Assembly (NCBI GenBank): GCA_022768545.1
Contig: JALELV010000047.1
Location: forward strand, 1-56,619
Source of the DNA: Oscillospiraceae bacterium
Lineage (GTDB): Bacteria > Bacillota > Clostridia > Oscillospirales > Ruminococcaceae
Direction of reading: 5' to 3'
Length of the DNA stretch: 56,619 nucleotides
Below the pieces are notes generated by a model. It worked only from the letters and a program-made list of their open reading frames with translations. It was not told the DNA's origin and made no database searches. The position numbers and the translations under genes are program-made. Of this stretch, positions 9,889-18,230 are shown one piece after another (position 1 is the stretch's first letter; each line of letters opens with the position of its first letter).

Positions 9889-10631
9889 TGAGCGGCTATT
9901 CCTGCTTTGCCCGGTATTATGACCGGCTGACTGAAAATGTAAATTACCGCAGCCGGGCGGAGTATTTCGCCCGGCTGCTGCAGCGTTATCGATCAGACCC
10001 CGGCCTGGTGCTGGACCTTGCCTGCGGCACCGGCAGTCTGACGGTGGAGCTGGCGGAGATGGGCTATGAGATGATCGGTGTGGATTCCTCCCCGGAGATG
10101 CTCTCGGAGGCCATGTGCAAAACCGGTGAGAGAGGGCTTTCAGTGCTCTACCTCTGCCAGGATATGACGCAGCTGGACCTTTACGGCACTGTCGAGGCTA
10201 CTGTCTGCGCGCTGGACAGTGTCAACCACCTCACCGACCCCGCCGACCTGAAAAAGGCGTTTGAGCGTGTGAGCCTTTTTACCGAGCCGGGAGGTATTTT
10301 CCTCTTTGACGCAAACACCCCCTACAAGCACCGGGAGATCCTTGCCGATAACGCCTATATCTACGAGTTTGACGACCTGTACTGCGGCTGGCAGAATTCC
10401 TACGACCCATCCGACGGCAGCGTGAACATCCGGCTGGACTTTTTTGAACGCGCGAAGGGGGGCTGGCGGCGGGAACAGGAGGAATTTTCCGAGCGGGCTT
10501 ACTCTGCGCAGGAGCTGGAAGATCTGCTGCGGGAGACGGGCTTCGAGCTGCTGGACATGTATGGGGATGACACATTAGCCCCACCCGGAGAGCAGGCCCA
10601 GCGCTGGGTCTGCGCGGCGAAAAAGCGATAA
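9888..10631 (+). CDS. SAM-dependent class I methyltransferase
   Basis: 247 residues with a Rossmann-type SAM site: VLDLACGTGSLTVELA (motif I, about residues 41-56) and an acidic residue at the end of the next strand (MIGVDSS). The substrate cannot be told; proteins of this type in Clostridia are usually annotated only as class I methyltransferases. It overlaps the yerC stop by one base. Confidence 0.88.
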   Translation: MSGYSCFARYYDRLTENVNYRSRAEYFARLLQRYRSDPGLVLDLACGTGSLTVELAEMGYEMIGVDSSPEMLSEAMCKTGERGLSVLYLCQDMTQLDLYGTVEATVCALDSVNHLTDPADLKKAFERVSLFTEPGGIFLFDANTPYKHREILADNAYIYEFDDLYCGWQNSYDPSDGSVNIRLDFFERAKGGWRREQEEFSERAYSAQELEDLLRETGFELLDMYGDDTLAPPGEQAQRWVCAAKKR

Positions 10632-10666
10632 AAGCCGGTATGGCCGGCGGGAAAGGAACCAAGATC

Positions 10667-11548
10667 ATGGCACAGATCGTACGAACCATATCCAGAGACG
10701 GCGGGGTAGTCTGCTCCGCCATCGATTCCACCGATATTGCCGCGGAGGCGGAGCGCATCCATAAAACCTCTGCAACGGTCACCGCCGCCCTGGGGCGCCT
10801 GCTGACGGCGGGCTCCCTGATGGGCTCCATGCTTAAAAAGAAGGAGGAGTCCATCACCCTGCGCTTAAGCGGAGGTGGGCCTGCCGGTCTGCTCCTGGTG
10901 GTGTCGGACGGCGAAGGAAATGTCCGGGGAACGGTGGATAACCCGGTGGTGGAGCTCCCCCTCAATTCCTACGGTAAGCTGGATGTGGCGGGGGCTGTGG
11001 GCCGGGAGGGGACCCTCTCCGTGGTGAAGGATCTGGGCCTTAAGGACCCGTACGTGGGCCAGGTGCCCATCGTGTCGGGGGAGATCGCGGAGGATATCAC
11101 CCATTACTATGCTGTGAGCGAGCAGATCCCCACGGTGTGCGCCTTGGGGGTGCTCGTAAACCCGGAGTTGACGGTGCGGGCCGCGGGGGGCTTTTTGGTG
11201 CAGCTTCTGCCCGGCGCCACGGAGGAGGAGATCACCCGCCTGGAAGAAAACGTCAAGGAACTTCCCGCCATCTCGAAGATGATCGACAGCGGCATGACGC
11301 CGGAGGAGATCGCAAAGAAGGTGCTGGCGGGCTTCGAGCCGGAGGTGCTGGACCGCTTTGAGGTGGGGTATCGCTGCGACTGCTCCCGCCGGCGGGTGGA
11401 GCGCGCTCTCATCAGCATTGGCCGGGAGGACCTGGAAAAACTGGCGGAAGAGCAGGAGGAAACCGAGGTCTGCTGCCATTTCTGCGACAAAAAGTACCGT
11501 TTTACCGCGGGGGACTTAAAAGCTCTGCTCGCCTCTGCCCAGAAGTGA
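10667..11548 (+). CDS. hslO: Hsp33 family redox-regulated chaperone
   Basis: Holdase chaperone switched on by oxidation. The C-terminal zinc-binding redox switch is complete: Cys237-Asp-Cys239 (CDCSRRR) and Cys270-His-Phe-Cys273 (CHFC). The N-terminal domain shows the family pattern GPLGGL-like segment GGGPAGLLLV and later YYAVSEQIPT. The start at 10667 follows GGGAAAGGAACC and replaces a longer version starting at 10640. It is 293 residues, the normal length. Confidence 0.95.
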   Translation: MAQIVRTISRDGGVVCSAIDSTDIAAEAERIHKTSATVTAALGRLLTAGSLMGSMLKKKEESITLRLSGGGPAGLLLVVSDGEGNVRGTVDNPVVELPLNSYGKLDVAGAVGREGTLSVVKDLGLKDPYVGQVPIVSGEIAEDITHYYAVSEQIPTVCALGVLVNPELTVRAAGGFLVQLLPGATEEEITRLEENVKELPAISKMIDSGMTPEEIAKKVLAGFEPEVLDRFEVGYRCDCSRRRVERALISIGREDLEKLAEEQEETEVCCHFCDKKYRFTAGDLKALLASAQK

Positions 11549-11618
11549 TCTGCGGGGCCGGAGAAGGATGGCGCTTTTGAGGACCTGGGAGTATTTCGGG
11601 AAATTTGCAGGTTTTATC

Positions 11619-11648
11619 TTGACAAAAGCGGCATTGGTATAGTATAAT
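11619..11648 (+). promoter_or_regulatory. Promoter of the tRNA cluster
   Basis: TTGACA at 11619-11624 and TATAAT at 11643-11648 are both full consensus, 18 bases apart. The first tRNA begins 33 bases after the -10 element. Confidence 0.85.
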
Positions 11649-11681
11649 AAAACCCGTCGCTTGAGAGATTAGGGGACACAC

Positions 11682-11757
11682 GGGAGCATAGCTCAGCTGG
11701 GAGAGCATCTGCCTTACAAGCAGAGGGTCACAGGTTCGAGCCCTGTTGTTCCCACCA
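11682..11757 (+). tRNA. tRNA-Val(TAC)
   Basis: A 76-base cloverleaf with acceptor stem GGGAGCA against the 3' strand, anticodon loop CTTACAA carrying TAC, a GGTTCGAGCC T arm and an encoded CCA end. Confidence 0.95.
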
Positions 11758-11760
11758 TAT

Positions 11761-11837
11761 GGCCTGGTAGTTCAGTTGGTTAGAACGCTAGCCTGTCACG
11801 CTAGAGGTCGTGGGTTCGACCCCCATCCAGGTCGCCA
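11761..11837 (+). tRNA. tRNA-Asp(GTC)
   Basis: A 77-base cloverleaf starting GGCCTGG, with anticodon loop CTGTCAC (GTC), GGGTTCGACCC T arm and encoded CCA. It starts three bases after tRNA-Val. Confidence 0.95.
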
Positions 11838-11840
11838 TAT

Positions 11841-11916
<76 letters not shown>

Positions 11917-11946
11917 AACAAAGCCGCTCCGCACGGAGCGGAATAT

Positions 11947-12022
11947 GCGGGTTTAGCTCATCTGGTAGAGCGCCACCTTGCCAAGGTGGAGGTAGCGAGT
12001 TCGAGCCTCGTAACCCGCTCCA
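11947..12022 (+). tRNA. tRNA-Gly(GCC)
   Basis: A 76-base cloverleaf starting GCGGGTT, with anticodon loop TTGCCAA (GCC), GCGAGTTCGAGCCTCGT T arm and encoded CCA. Its 3' part recurs in degraded form about 130 bases downstream. Confidence 0.95.
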
Positions 12023-12086
12023 ATAAAAAAGAAGAGCGTCTGACGGGCGAGAGCTCGCTGCCTCCACCGTTTTTCAAATCGGAGGT

Positions 12087-12154
12087 GCGGGGCCCCACGA
12101 AAGCGAAGCTTTTGTGGGGTGCGATAGCGAGTTCGAGCTGTGTCCCCCGCTCCA
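12087..12154 (+). other. Degenerate tRNA-like remnant
   Basis: The stretch ATAGCGAGTTCGAGC (12124-12138) ending in CCCCCGCTCCA at 12154 closely resembles the 3' end of tRNA-Gly (GTAGCGAGTTCGAGC ... CCCGCTCCA), and the following bases TAAAAAGGAAGAGC resemble those after the real tRNA. The 5' end GCGGGG can pair with the 3' CCCCGC. Between them lies a 12-bp hairpin (12094-12120, one G-T pair) in place of the D and anticodon arms. The T stem is poorly paired and no anticodon arm exists, so it is not a working tRNA. It may be a decayed duplicate or an attachment-site scar. Confidence 0.5.
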
Positions 12155-12207
12155 GTAAAAAGGAAGAGCAGAGGGAGATTTCTGAGCGCTCCTTCTGCTT
12201 ACAAGAT

Positions 12208-12282
12208 GGCGCTGTAGCCAAGTGGTAAGGCACGGGTCTGCAAAACCCTTATGCACCGGTTCAAATCCGGTCAGCGCCTCCA
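12208..12282 (+). tRNA. tRNA-Cys(GCA)
   Basis: A 75-base cloverleaf starting GGCGCTG, with anticodon loop CTGCAAA (GCA), CCGGTTCAAATCCGG T arm and encoded CCA. A strong terminator starts almost at once after it. Confidence 0.95.
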
Positions 12283-12286
12283 AAAA

Positions 12287-12328
12287 AAGCCGTATGAACC
12301 TGAAAAGTTCATACGGCTTTTCTTTTTT
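12287..12328 (+). terminator. Terminator of the tRNA cluster
   Basis: A perfect 13-bp stem (AAGCCGTATGAAC against GTTCATACGGCTT) with a seven-base loop, followed by TTCTTTTTT. Confidence 0.93.
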
Positions 12329-12394
12329 CATGCGGGAAAAAGCCGGAACAAAAGGGCTGCGGATATCCGCGGCCGGGAAGGGGAGACAGCTGCC

Positions 12395-13429
12395 ATGAAA
12401 GCGATCTACACAAAAGCGCCGTACCAATTTGAGCTCCGGGAGGTAGCGCTGCGGGCGCCGCGGCACAACGAGGCGCTCATCCGGGTGGAGGCCTGCGGGC
12501 TCTGCGGCTCCGACCTGCACACTGCCCGGGATGCCGTGAGCTTTGAGCCCCTGGGACATGAGGTGGCCGGGGTGGTGGAGCAGGTGGGGGAATATGTCAC
12601 AAATGTCCGCCCGGGCGACCGGGTAGTGCTGGAGAGCGGCTCCTACGACCGGTTTTCAAGCCTTTCACGGGACGGAAAATACGACCTGGACAACAACGGG
12701 CGGCACTTTTTTAACACCCAGCAGGACGGCAACGGCATGGGCTTTGCGGAATATCTGATCGCGCCGGACGAGGTGTGTGTGCCCTACGAGGGGCTTTCCC
12801 TGGCCGCAGCCACCATGATAGAGCCCCTGGGCGTGGCGTTTGACCTGGTGAAGGTGTCGGACATCGAACTGGGGAGCACGGTCATGGTGGTGGGTATCGG
12901 AACCATCGGGCTCTGCGCCCTCCGCCTGGCAAAGCTGAGGGGCGCTGCAAAGGTAATTGCGGTGAGCACCCGGGGGCGGGCCCGCCGGGACGCCGCGGCC
13001 CGGGCCTACGGCGCGGACGAGATCGTCTATGCCGGCGAGGACTTTTCCGCCTGCAGGGCGGACCGTATCCTCTGCACCGCCCCGCCGGAGGTGATGCCGG
13101 GGCTTTTGAAAAACCTGAATGTGGGAGGGGTCTTAAGCTATATCGGGGAGGGGGGCAGCCCCTACGCCACCTTCGATATGGATTATCTGCACTGGCACAA
13201 GCTGCAGATCCGGGCCTCCTACGCGGCGCCGGCGCTGTTTTTTCCGGTCTGCATCAAGCTGGCGCGGCTGAAGATGATAGACCTGGACCTGCTGCATACC
13301 CACGACTTGCGGCTGGAGCACTTTAAAGAGGATTTTGACTTTTATCGGCAGGACAGGGAAAACGCCATCAAGGCGGTGATGTTCACCGCAGGGCGGGAGG
13401 ATGCCCCCGCCGCTAAAAGAGCAGAGTGA
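12395..13429 (+). CDS. Zinc-dependent medium-chain dehydrogenase/reductase
   Basis: A 344-residue alcohol/sorbitol dehydrogenase-type enzyme. The N-terminal catalytic domain shows CGLCGSDLH (catalytic zinc Cys) and GHEVAGVV (catalytic zinc His-Glu). The NAD-binding half begins at VMVVGIGTIGLCAL. The four-Cys structural zinc lobe found in many relatives is absent: between the two halves there is VLESGSYDRFSSL without a Cys cluster. The ATG at 12395 follows GAAGGGGAGAC. It faces the TIR gene and their 3' ends overlap by 17 bases. Substrate unknown. Confidence 0.88.
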   Translation: MKAIYTKAPYQFELREVALRAPRHNEALIRVEACGLCGSDLHTARDAVSFEPLGHEVAGVVEQVGEYVTNVRPGDRVVLESGSYDRFSSLSRDGKYDLDNNGRHFFNTQQDGNGMGFAEYLIAPDEVCVPYEGLSLAAATMIEPLGVAFDLVKVSDIELGSTVMVVGIGTIGLCALRLAKLRGAAKVIAVSTRGRARRDAAARAYGADEIVYAGEDFSACRADRILCTAPPEVMPGLLKNLNVGGVLSYIGEGGSPYATFDMDYLHWHKLQIRASYAAPALFFPVCIKLARLKMIDLDLLHTHDLRLEHFKEDFDFYRQDRENAIKAVMFTAGREDAPAAKRAE

Positions 13430-14393
13430 CCCGGTAGACGTTGTGAGAGCCGGTGAGCAGCAGCTCCCGCTCTCCCTCGGAGAGGGCGGAGCCCCCCTCC
13501 GGGAGGCGGTGTATTTCTTCAAAACGCCGCTGCTTTTCCCGGTCGACGCAGTAAAAATAATATTTGGAGTGCCCCGGGCCGGAGAGGCGGTTTTGTTCAA
13601 TGCTGTCTGCGTCAGGGTAGACAGCCCGGCAGGGCGCCCCGTGCCGGGCGGAGGGGGTGAGGGTAACCGTCAGCCCGAAGCGGGTGCGCTGCAGGGAGAG
13701 AGACTGAAAAAAGAAGCTGTCCTCACCGTCCGGAGTATTGGGGTAGTCGGAGATCACCACGCTGCGGGAGCGGTAGAGGTCTGCGATGAAAAACAGCATA
13801 TCCCCGATCTTCCGGTCCTCCCGCTCTGCCAGCCAGGCGTAGTAGTCCTCCCCAAGGATCTCGGGGTAAGCGGGGGAGACGCCCAGGCTCCTTAGAAAGG
13901 GCAGAAGGGAGATGGTATTTAAAAAGAGGCGGTTGGAGCCCCTTAAAGCGTCTACCAGGGCGGCGATGCTGTCCCGGGCCAGGCGCAGGTCGTCAAGCTC
14001 CTGTGAGAAACAGGCGGCGTCTTCCGCCAGCATCTCCTCCGCCTGCAGGACGCATTCCCGCCAGTGCCGGATATACTGCTGTTTGCCGGAGAGGCTGAAA
14101 AGATCCGTCCCCGGCAGGACCACCGGGACGGCTTTCTGTTCCCACCCGCCGTACAGCAGGAGCTGGCAGGCCTCGTAGACACAGTTGACCGACCGGAGAT
14201 AGCTGTCGCTGACCAGCAGTATTACCCGGCTGCAGCCCCGGACGCGCCGCATGAACCGGTGGATATCCTGGTCATACCCCAGGTCCCGCCGGTCCCGGGT
14301 GAGGGAGATGCCGCGGCGCAGGCAGAGGGAATCCAGCTGGTTTGCGGCTGCTTCGTCGTTCCAGCAATAGCTGAGGAAGATCTCCTGGTCCAT
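13413..14393 (-). CDS. TIR-domain protein with unrecognised C-terminal region
   Basis: 326 residues. The N-terminal 140 or so form a TIR domain: IFLSYCWNDE (first strand, residues 5-14), RDRRDLGYDQDI (33-44), CSRVILLVSDSYLRS and then NCVYEACQ, where Glu74 sits at the place of the NAD-cleaving glutamate of TIR enzymes. The remaining 180 residues (about 145-326) match nothing I know; they are mixed charged/hydrophobic with no membrane segment. Bacterial TIR proteins act as NADases, often in antiphage defence or signalling, but no defence partner is adjacent. The ribosome site is weak (AAAGGA right before the ATG). Confidence 0.8.
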   Translation of the reverse strand: MDQEIFLSYCWNDEAAANQLDSLCLRRGISLTRDRRDLGYDQDIHRFMRRVRGCSRVILLVSDSYLRSVNCVYEACQLLLYGGWEQKAVPVVLPGTDLFSLSGKQQYIRHWRECVLQAEEMLAEDAACFSQELDDLRLARDSIAALVDALRGSNRLFLNTISLLPFLRSLGVSPAYPEILGEDYYAWLAEREDRKIGDMLFFIADLYRSRSVVISDYPNTPDGEDSFFFQSLSLQRTRFGLTVTLTPSARHGAPCRAVYPDADSIEQNRLSGPGHSKYYFYCVDREKQRRFEEIHRLPEGGSALSEGERELLLTGSHNVYRVTLLF

Positions 14394-14506
14394 TCCTTTG
14401 CTCTTTTCCGGCGCCTGTGGGAAGGGCGCTTGTGCACCGGGGCGTTTTTTAGTACAATATCAGTAGCTTTATTATAACATCCCCTTGCGGGTGTGGAGGG
14501 ATAAAC

Positions 14507-15157
14507 TTGGAAAAAGAGATCATTTTATTTGATCTGGATGGAACGCTGACTGACTCCCAGCCGGGGATCGTGCGGTCGCTGCAGTATGCCCGGGAGAAGC
14601 TTGGCCTGCCGCAGCAGACGGAGGAGGAGCTCCGGTGCTTTATCGGCCCGCCGCTGATGGAATCCTTCCGGCGGTTTTGGGGGCTGGAGGGGGAGAACGC
14701 CCAGACGGCTCTCCGCTTTTACCGGGAGCGGTTTTCCACCGTAGGGTTGTTTGAAAACGCCGTCTACCCGGGGGTGCCGCAGATGCTGTGCGCGCTGAAG
14801 GATGCAGGCAAAAAGCTCTATGTGGCTACCTCCAAGCCGGAGAAATTTGCGCGGATCATTTTAGAGCATTTTAAGCTGGCCGGGTGTTTTGAAGATATCT
14901 GCGGCAGTGAACTGAACGGCGAACGGGATACCAAGGTGGAGGTTATTGAATACTGCCTTGGAAAAAACTCTATCCGGAGCCTCAGTAAAGCGGTGATGGT
15001 GGGAGACCGGGAGCACGATATCCTGGGGGCCCATTCCATAGGTCTGGAAGCAGTGGGCGTGCTGTACGGTTATGGCAGCCTGGCGGAGCTGACGGCGGCG
15101 GGAGCGGAGGAGCTGGCCCGGAGCGCCGGTGAACTGGAGGAGCTGCTGCTGGGATGA
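14507..15157 (+). CDS. HAD family hydrolase, phosphoglycolate/pyrophosphatase type
   Basis: 216 residues starting with TTG at 14507 after GTGGAGGG. HAD motif I is LFDLDGTLTDS, motif II is in YVATSKPEKF and motif III/IV is VMVGDREHDILGA. The cap is the small helical type seen in Gph/PpaX phosphatases, but the exact substrate is not determined. Its stop TGA overlaps an ATG of the next frame, and the SDR gene follows 11 bases later, suggesting one operon with the SDR and GNAT genes. Confidence 0.9.
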   Translation: MEKEIILFDLDGTLTDSQPGIVRSLQYAREKLGLPQQTEEELRCFIGPPLMESFRRFWGLEGENAQTALRFYRERFSTVGLFENAVYPGVPQMLCALKDAGKKLYVATSKPEKFARIILEHFKLAGCFEDICGSELNGERDTKVEVIEYCLGKNSIRSLSKAVMVGDREHDILGAHSIGLEAVGVLYGYGSLAELTAAGAEELARSAGELEELLLG

Positions 15158-15168
15158 GAGGGAAAGAA

Positions 15169-15885
15169 ATGAAAAAATCGGTTTTGGTCACCGGAGCCTC
15201 CCGCGGTATCGGGCGGGCCTCCGCTGCGGCCTTTGCACGGGCGGGATACCGGGTTTGCATCCATTATCACAGCAGCGGGGCGGAGGCGGAGGCCCTGGAG
15301 GCGGAGCTTCTGGCCGAGGGCTGCGACGTCTTTCGCCTGCAGGCGGAGCTCACCAGCGCAGAGGAAGTGAAGAACCTGTTCGCCGCTGCGGGAAAGGTGG
15401 ATATCCTGCTCAACAACGCGGGTATTTCCCAGGAGATCCCGTTTTTGGAGATGTCGGAGGAGGATTGGGACCGGATGCTCGCGGTCAATTTAAAATCCGT
15501 CTTTCTCTGCTCCCGGGCGGCCGCGGCGCAGATGGTGCGCCGGGGCGAGGGGAAGATCTTAAATATATCCTCCATGTGGGGGCTCGTGGGCGCCTCCTGT
15601 GAGGTGCATTACTCCGCCGCGAAGGCGGGCGTCATTGGTTTTACCAAAGCCCTGGCCAAGGAGCTGGGGCCCTCCGGAGTGCAGGTAAACTGCATCGCGC
15701 CGGGGGTCATCGACACGGACATGAACCGCTGGCTCTCCCCGGAGGACCTGGCCGTCCTGCGGGAGCAGACCCCCCTGGGGCGCATCGGCACCCCGGAGGA
15801 TGTGGCGCGGGCGGCCCTTTACCTGGCGGAGGACCGCTTTATCACCGGGGAGGTACTCAACATCAGCGGCGGGTTTGTCATCTGA
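15169..15885 (+). CDS. Short-chain dehydrogenase/reductase, FabG-like
   Basis: 238 residues with a complete classical SDR set: TGASRGIG cofactor loop, NNAG, active Ser in NISSMWG, YSAAK (Tyr and Lys of the catalytic tetrad) and a C-terminal LNISGGFVI end as in 3-oxoacyl-ACP reductases. A gene symbol is not given because stand-alone SDRs outside a fatty acid cluster often act on other substrates. Start 15169 has a GAGAGGGAAAG site; an ATG at 15154 would add five residues. Confidence 0.88.
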   Translation: MKKSVLVTGASRGIGRASAAAFARAGYRVCIHYHSSGAEAEALEAELLAEGCDVFRLQAELTSAEEVKNLFAAAGKVDILLNNAGISQEIPFLEMSEEDWDRMLAVNLKSVFLCSRAAAAQMVRRGEGKILNISSMWGLVGASCEVHYSAAKAGVIGFTKALAKELGPSGVQVNCIAPGVIDTDMNRWLSPEDLAVLREQTPLGRIGTPEDVARAALYLAEDRFITGEVLNISGGFVI

Positions 15886-15901
15886 GCAGCAGGAGGGAAA
15901 A

Positions 15902-16399
15902 ATGGAACGGAAAATGGGTTTTCGCATGGCGCGGCCGGAGGATACCTCCAAGATCCTGGAATTTATCCTGGCCCTGGCGGCATACGAGAAGATGGAGGAC
16001 CAGGTGGTGGCCACGGAAGAGCTGCTGCGGGAATGGATCTTTGAAAAAAACAAGGCCGAAGTGCTCTTTGTGCTGGAGGATGGCCGGGAGGTGGGGTTTG
16101 CCCTTTTTTTCCACAACTTTTCCACCTTCCTCGGCCGGGCCGGGCTGTACCTGGAGGATCTTTTTGTCCTGCCGGAATACCGGGGCCGGGGGTACGGCAA
16201 GGGCCTGATGAAAAAGCTTGCCGAGATTGCGGTGCAGCGCGGCTGCGGGCGGCTGGAATGGTGGTGCCTAGATTGGAACCGCCCCAGCATCGGGTTTTAT
16301 CTCTCCCTGGGCGCGCAGCCCATGGAGGACTGGACGGTCTACCGGGTGGCGGGCGAGGCGCTGACAAGCCTTGCGGCGCCCTCCGAAGGCCGGGCGTAA
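15902..16399 (+). CDS. GNAT family N-acetyltransferase
   Basis: 165 residues of the diamine-acetyltransferase-like GNAT group: VGFALFFHNFSTFLGRAGLYLEDLFVLPEYRGRGYGKGLM contains the acetyl-CoA loop RGRGYGKGL. The ATG at 15902 follows CAGGAGGGAAAA, 13 bases after the SDR stop. Substrate unknown; by similarity to the SSAT group it could be a polyamine or small amine. Confidence 0.88.
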   Translation: MERKMGFRMARPEDTSKILEFILALAAYEKMEDQVVATEELLREWIFEKNKAEVLFVLEDGREVGFALFFHNFSTFLGRAGLYLEDLFVLPEYRGRGYGKGLMKKLAEIAVQRGCGRLEWWCLDWNRPSIGFYLSLGAQPMEDWTVYRVAGEALTSLAAPSEGRA

Positions 16400-16400
16400 A

Positions 16401-16437
16401 AAAAGAGTTCAGGGCGCGGCGCGCTCTGAACTCTTTT
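16401..16437. terminator. Bidirectional terminator
   Basis: A perfect 12-bp stem (AAAAGAGTTCAG against CTGAACTCTTTT) whose arms provide the A and T runs for both strands. It serves the GNAT gene on the left and the convergent GNAT-HAD gene on the right. Confidence 0.9.
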
Positions 16438-16457
16438 GGCTGCGGCGGGGCCTCGGC

Positions 16458-17663
16458 TCAGCCTTTTGCCAGGAGAACTTTTAAAAGAGGGATGATCTGG
16501 TCAAGGCTCTCCTTTTGGGCAAGGCAGAGGGAGAGCAGCTCCGGCGTGGGAGGGACCAGGTCCGGCACCATGACCACCTGCATCCCGGCGCTGTGGGCGG
16601 AGCGGACGCCGGCAAAGGAATCCTCCACGGCGACACACTGCCAGGGCGGGATGCCCAGCTTTTTGGCCGCGGCCAGGTAGATCTCCGGGTGGGGCTTGCT
16701 GTGGGAGAACTGGTCCCCGGTGACCACGGCGTCAAAATAGGGGGCGATGCCGGCGCTTGAAAAATTGCGGTCTACACAGGCCAGGTCGGAGGAGGTGGCG
16801 AGGGCTACCCGCAGGCCTTCCTCTTTCAGATAGGCCAGCAGCTCGTGCAGGCCCGGCTTTTCCGGTACTTTTGGAGTGATAGCCTCAAAATAGTAGCGGT
16901 GAAGCGTCTTTTCAAAGGCGCGGTAGGCGGCTTCGCTCGGGAAATGCTTTAAAAAGAGCTCCACACTCTTTTGCTGGGTCATGCCCAGGGCTTCCAGGAT
17001 CATGGCCTGCACCCCGGGGAGGTTTTGCTCCCGCTCGATGCGCCCTGCCGCCCGGTATTCTACCCCTTCGGTGTCAAAGAGGACGCCGTCCATATCGAAT
17101 ACCACCGCCCGGGGCTTTGTATCCAGGGGAGGGAGGCTCAAAAACATATCCTTATCCATGCGGAAGATGAGATGCGGCATGGCCTTCCCGCGGTAGACCT
17201 TGACACAGCTCCCCGCTTCTTTCATGCCGAGGGAGCGGGCCACCCGCAGGGAGGGGAGGTTTTCCGGCCGGATCTCCGCGATGGCGCAGTCGGCGCCCAT
17301 CTCCTCAAACAGATAGCGCAGGCAGGCCCCCGCCCCCTCCCGGGCAAGCCCCCTGCCCTGAAACTCTGTCCCCAGGATGTACCCTATTCCCATGGCGGGC
17401 GCGCCGTCCGGAGTCTCCCGCAGGGGGCCGATGAGGCCGGCGACCTCGCCGGTGGCGCGCAGCACCGCTGCCAGATAGCCGCAGCCCCACTGCCGGCAGC
17501 TGAGCCGGTTGTTAGAGATCCAACCGGCGATCTCCTCATCGGAAAAGCAGTGTTCCCAGGCGTACATCACTTTTTCGTCCTGCAAAACAGGGCGCAGGGC
17601 GGGGAGGTCTTCGGGGACAAGCTCCCGCAGGACCATGCGGGGGGTCTGGATGGTGATGCCCAT
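16458..17663 (-). CDS. Fusion of a GNAT acetyltransferase and a HAD phosphatase
   Basis: A single 401-residue frame. Residues 1 to about 175 are a RimJ-type GNAT domain (TPRMVLRELVPED, then GIGYILGTEFQGRGLAREGAGA with the acetyl-CoA loop QGRGLA). Residues about 183 to 401 are a beta-phosphoglucomutase-like HAD hydrolase (VVFDMDGVLFDTEG, ATSSDLA, HSKPHPEIY, VAVEDSFAGVRSA). The HAD half resembles the stand-alone HAD gene at 18231-18890, including the unusual VPDLVPPTPEL tail, which suggests a tandem duplication and fusion. The two activities may act on one pathway, but no substrate is evident. Confidence 0.88.
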   Translation of the reverse strand: MGITIQTPRMVLRELVPEDLPALRPVLQDEKVMYAWEHCFSDEEIAGWISNNRLSCRQWGCGYLAAVLRATGEVAGLIGPLRETPDGAPAMGIGYILGTEFQGRGLAREGAGACLRYLFEEMGADCAIAEIRPENLPSLRVARSLGMKEAGSCVKVYRGKAMPHLIFRMDKDMFLSLPPLDTKPRAVVFDMDGVLFDTEGVEYRAAGRIEREQNLPGVQAMILEALGMTQQKSVELFLKHFPSEAAYRAFEKTLHRYYFEAITPKVPEKPGLHELLAYLKEEGLRVALATSSDLACVDRNFSSAGIAPYFDAVVTGDQFSHSKPHPEIYLAAAKKLGIPPWQCVAVEDSFAGVRSAHSAGMQVVMVPDLVPPTPELLSLCLAQKESLDQIIPLLKVLLAKG

Positions 17664-17719
17664 GGCTCATGTCTCCTTGTCAAAAAATAAAAGCGCGGCG
17701 TCGGGGGAAGGAAATATTT

Positions 17720-18181
17720 ATGAAAGTAGTGCAGGTACACGATAAGGACCGGAAGAGCGCCATTACACTGAAGGTGATGGAGGCCCTGCCGGAGTGGTTC
17801 AGTCCGCCGGAGGACGTCCGGAGAAAAGCGTAGACCCACCGGGGCTTTGCCTTTTTTGCGGCGGAGGAAGGCGGAGAGGTTGTGGGCTTTGCGGCGATCA
17901 AACGCCACAACCCCTATACGGCAGAGCTCTACACAATCGGCGTACGGAAGGAATACCACCGCCGGGGAGCCGGGAAACGGCTGCTTAACGCCTGCGAGGA
18001 GTGGTGCCGCGGAGAGGGCCTTGTCTGTCTGACGGTAAAGACCCTGGACGGGTCGGCAGATTACCCGCCTTACAACGGGACGAGGGCGTTTTACCGGCGG
18101 CAGGGCTTCATACCGCTGGAGGTGTTCCCAACCTTTTGGGACGAGGAAAACCCCTGCCCGTTTTTGGCGAAGATGCTGTAA
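17720..18181 (+). pseudogene. GNAT acetyltransferase interrupted by an in-frame TAG
   Basis: A GNAT frame of 153 codons begins at ATG 17720 after GGGGGAAGGAAAT and continues in one frame to TAA 18181, except for TAG at codon 38 (17831-17833). Downstream of the stop the fold is well preserved: FAFFAAEEGGEVVGFAAIKRH, then YTIGVRKEYHRRGAGKRLL with the acetyl-CoA loop. No insertion or deletion is needed to explain it, so it is a point nonsense change, a base-call error or a readthrough case. It starts 57 bases from the divergent GNAT-HAD fusion gene. Confidence 0.82.
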
Positions 18182-18182
18182 T

Positions 18183-18219
18183 AAAACAGTCGGGACGGCA
18201 CGCCGCCCCGGCTGTTTTT
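18183..18219. terminator. Bidirectional terminator
   Basis: Inverted repeat AAAACAGTCGGGACGGC against GCCGCCCCGGCTGTTTTT, with two G-T pairs and A/T runs on both sides. It separates the GNAT remnant from the convergent HAD gene. Confidence 0.8.
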
Positions 18220-18230
18220 GCCGCGAAGGA

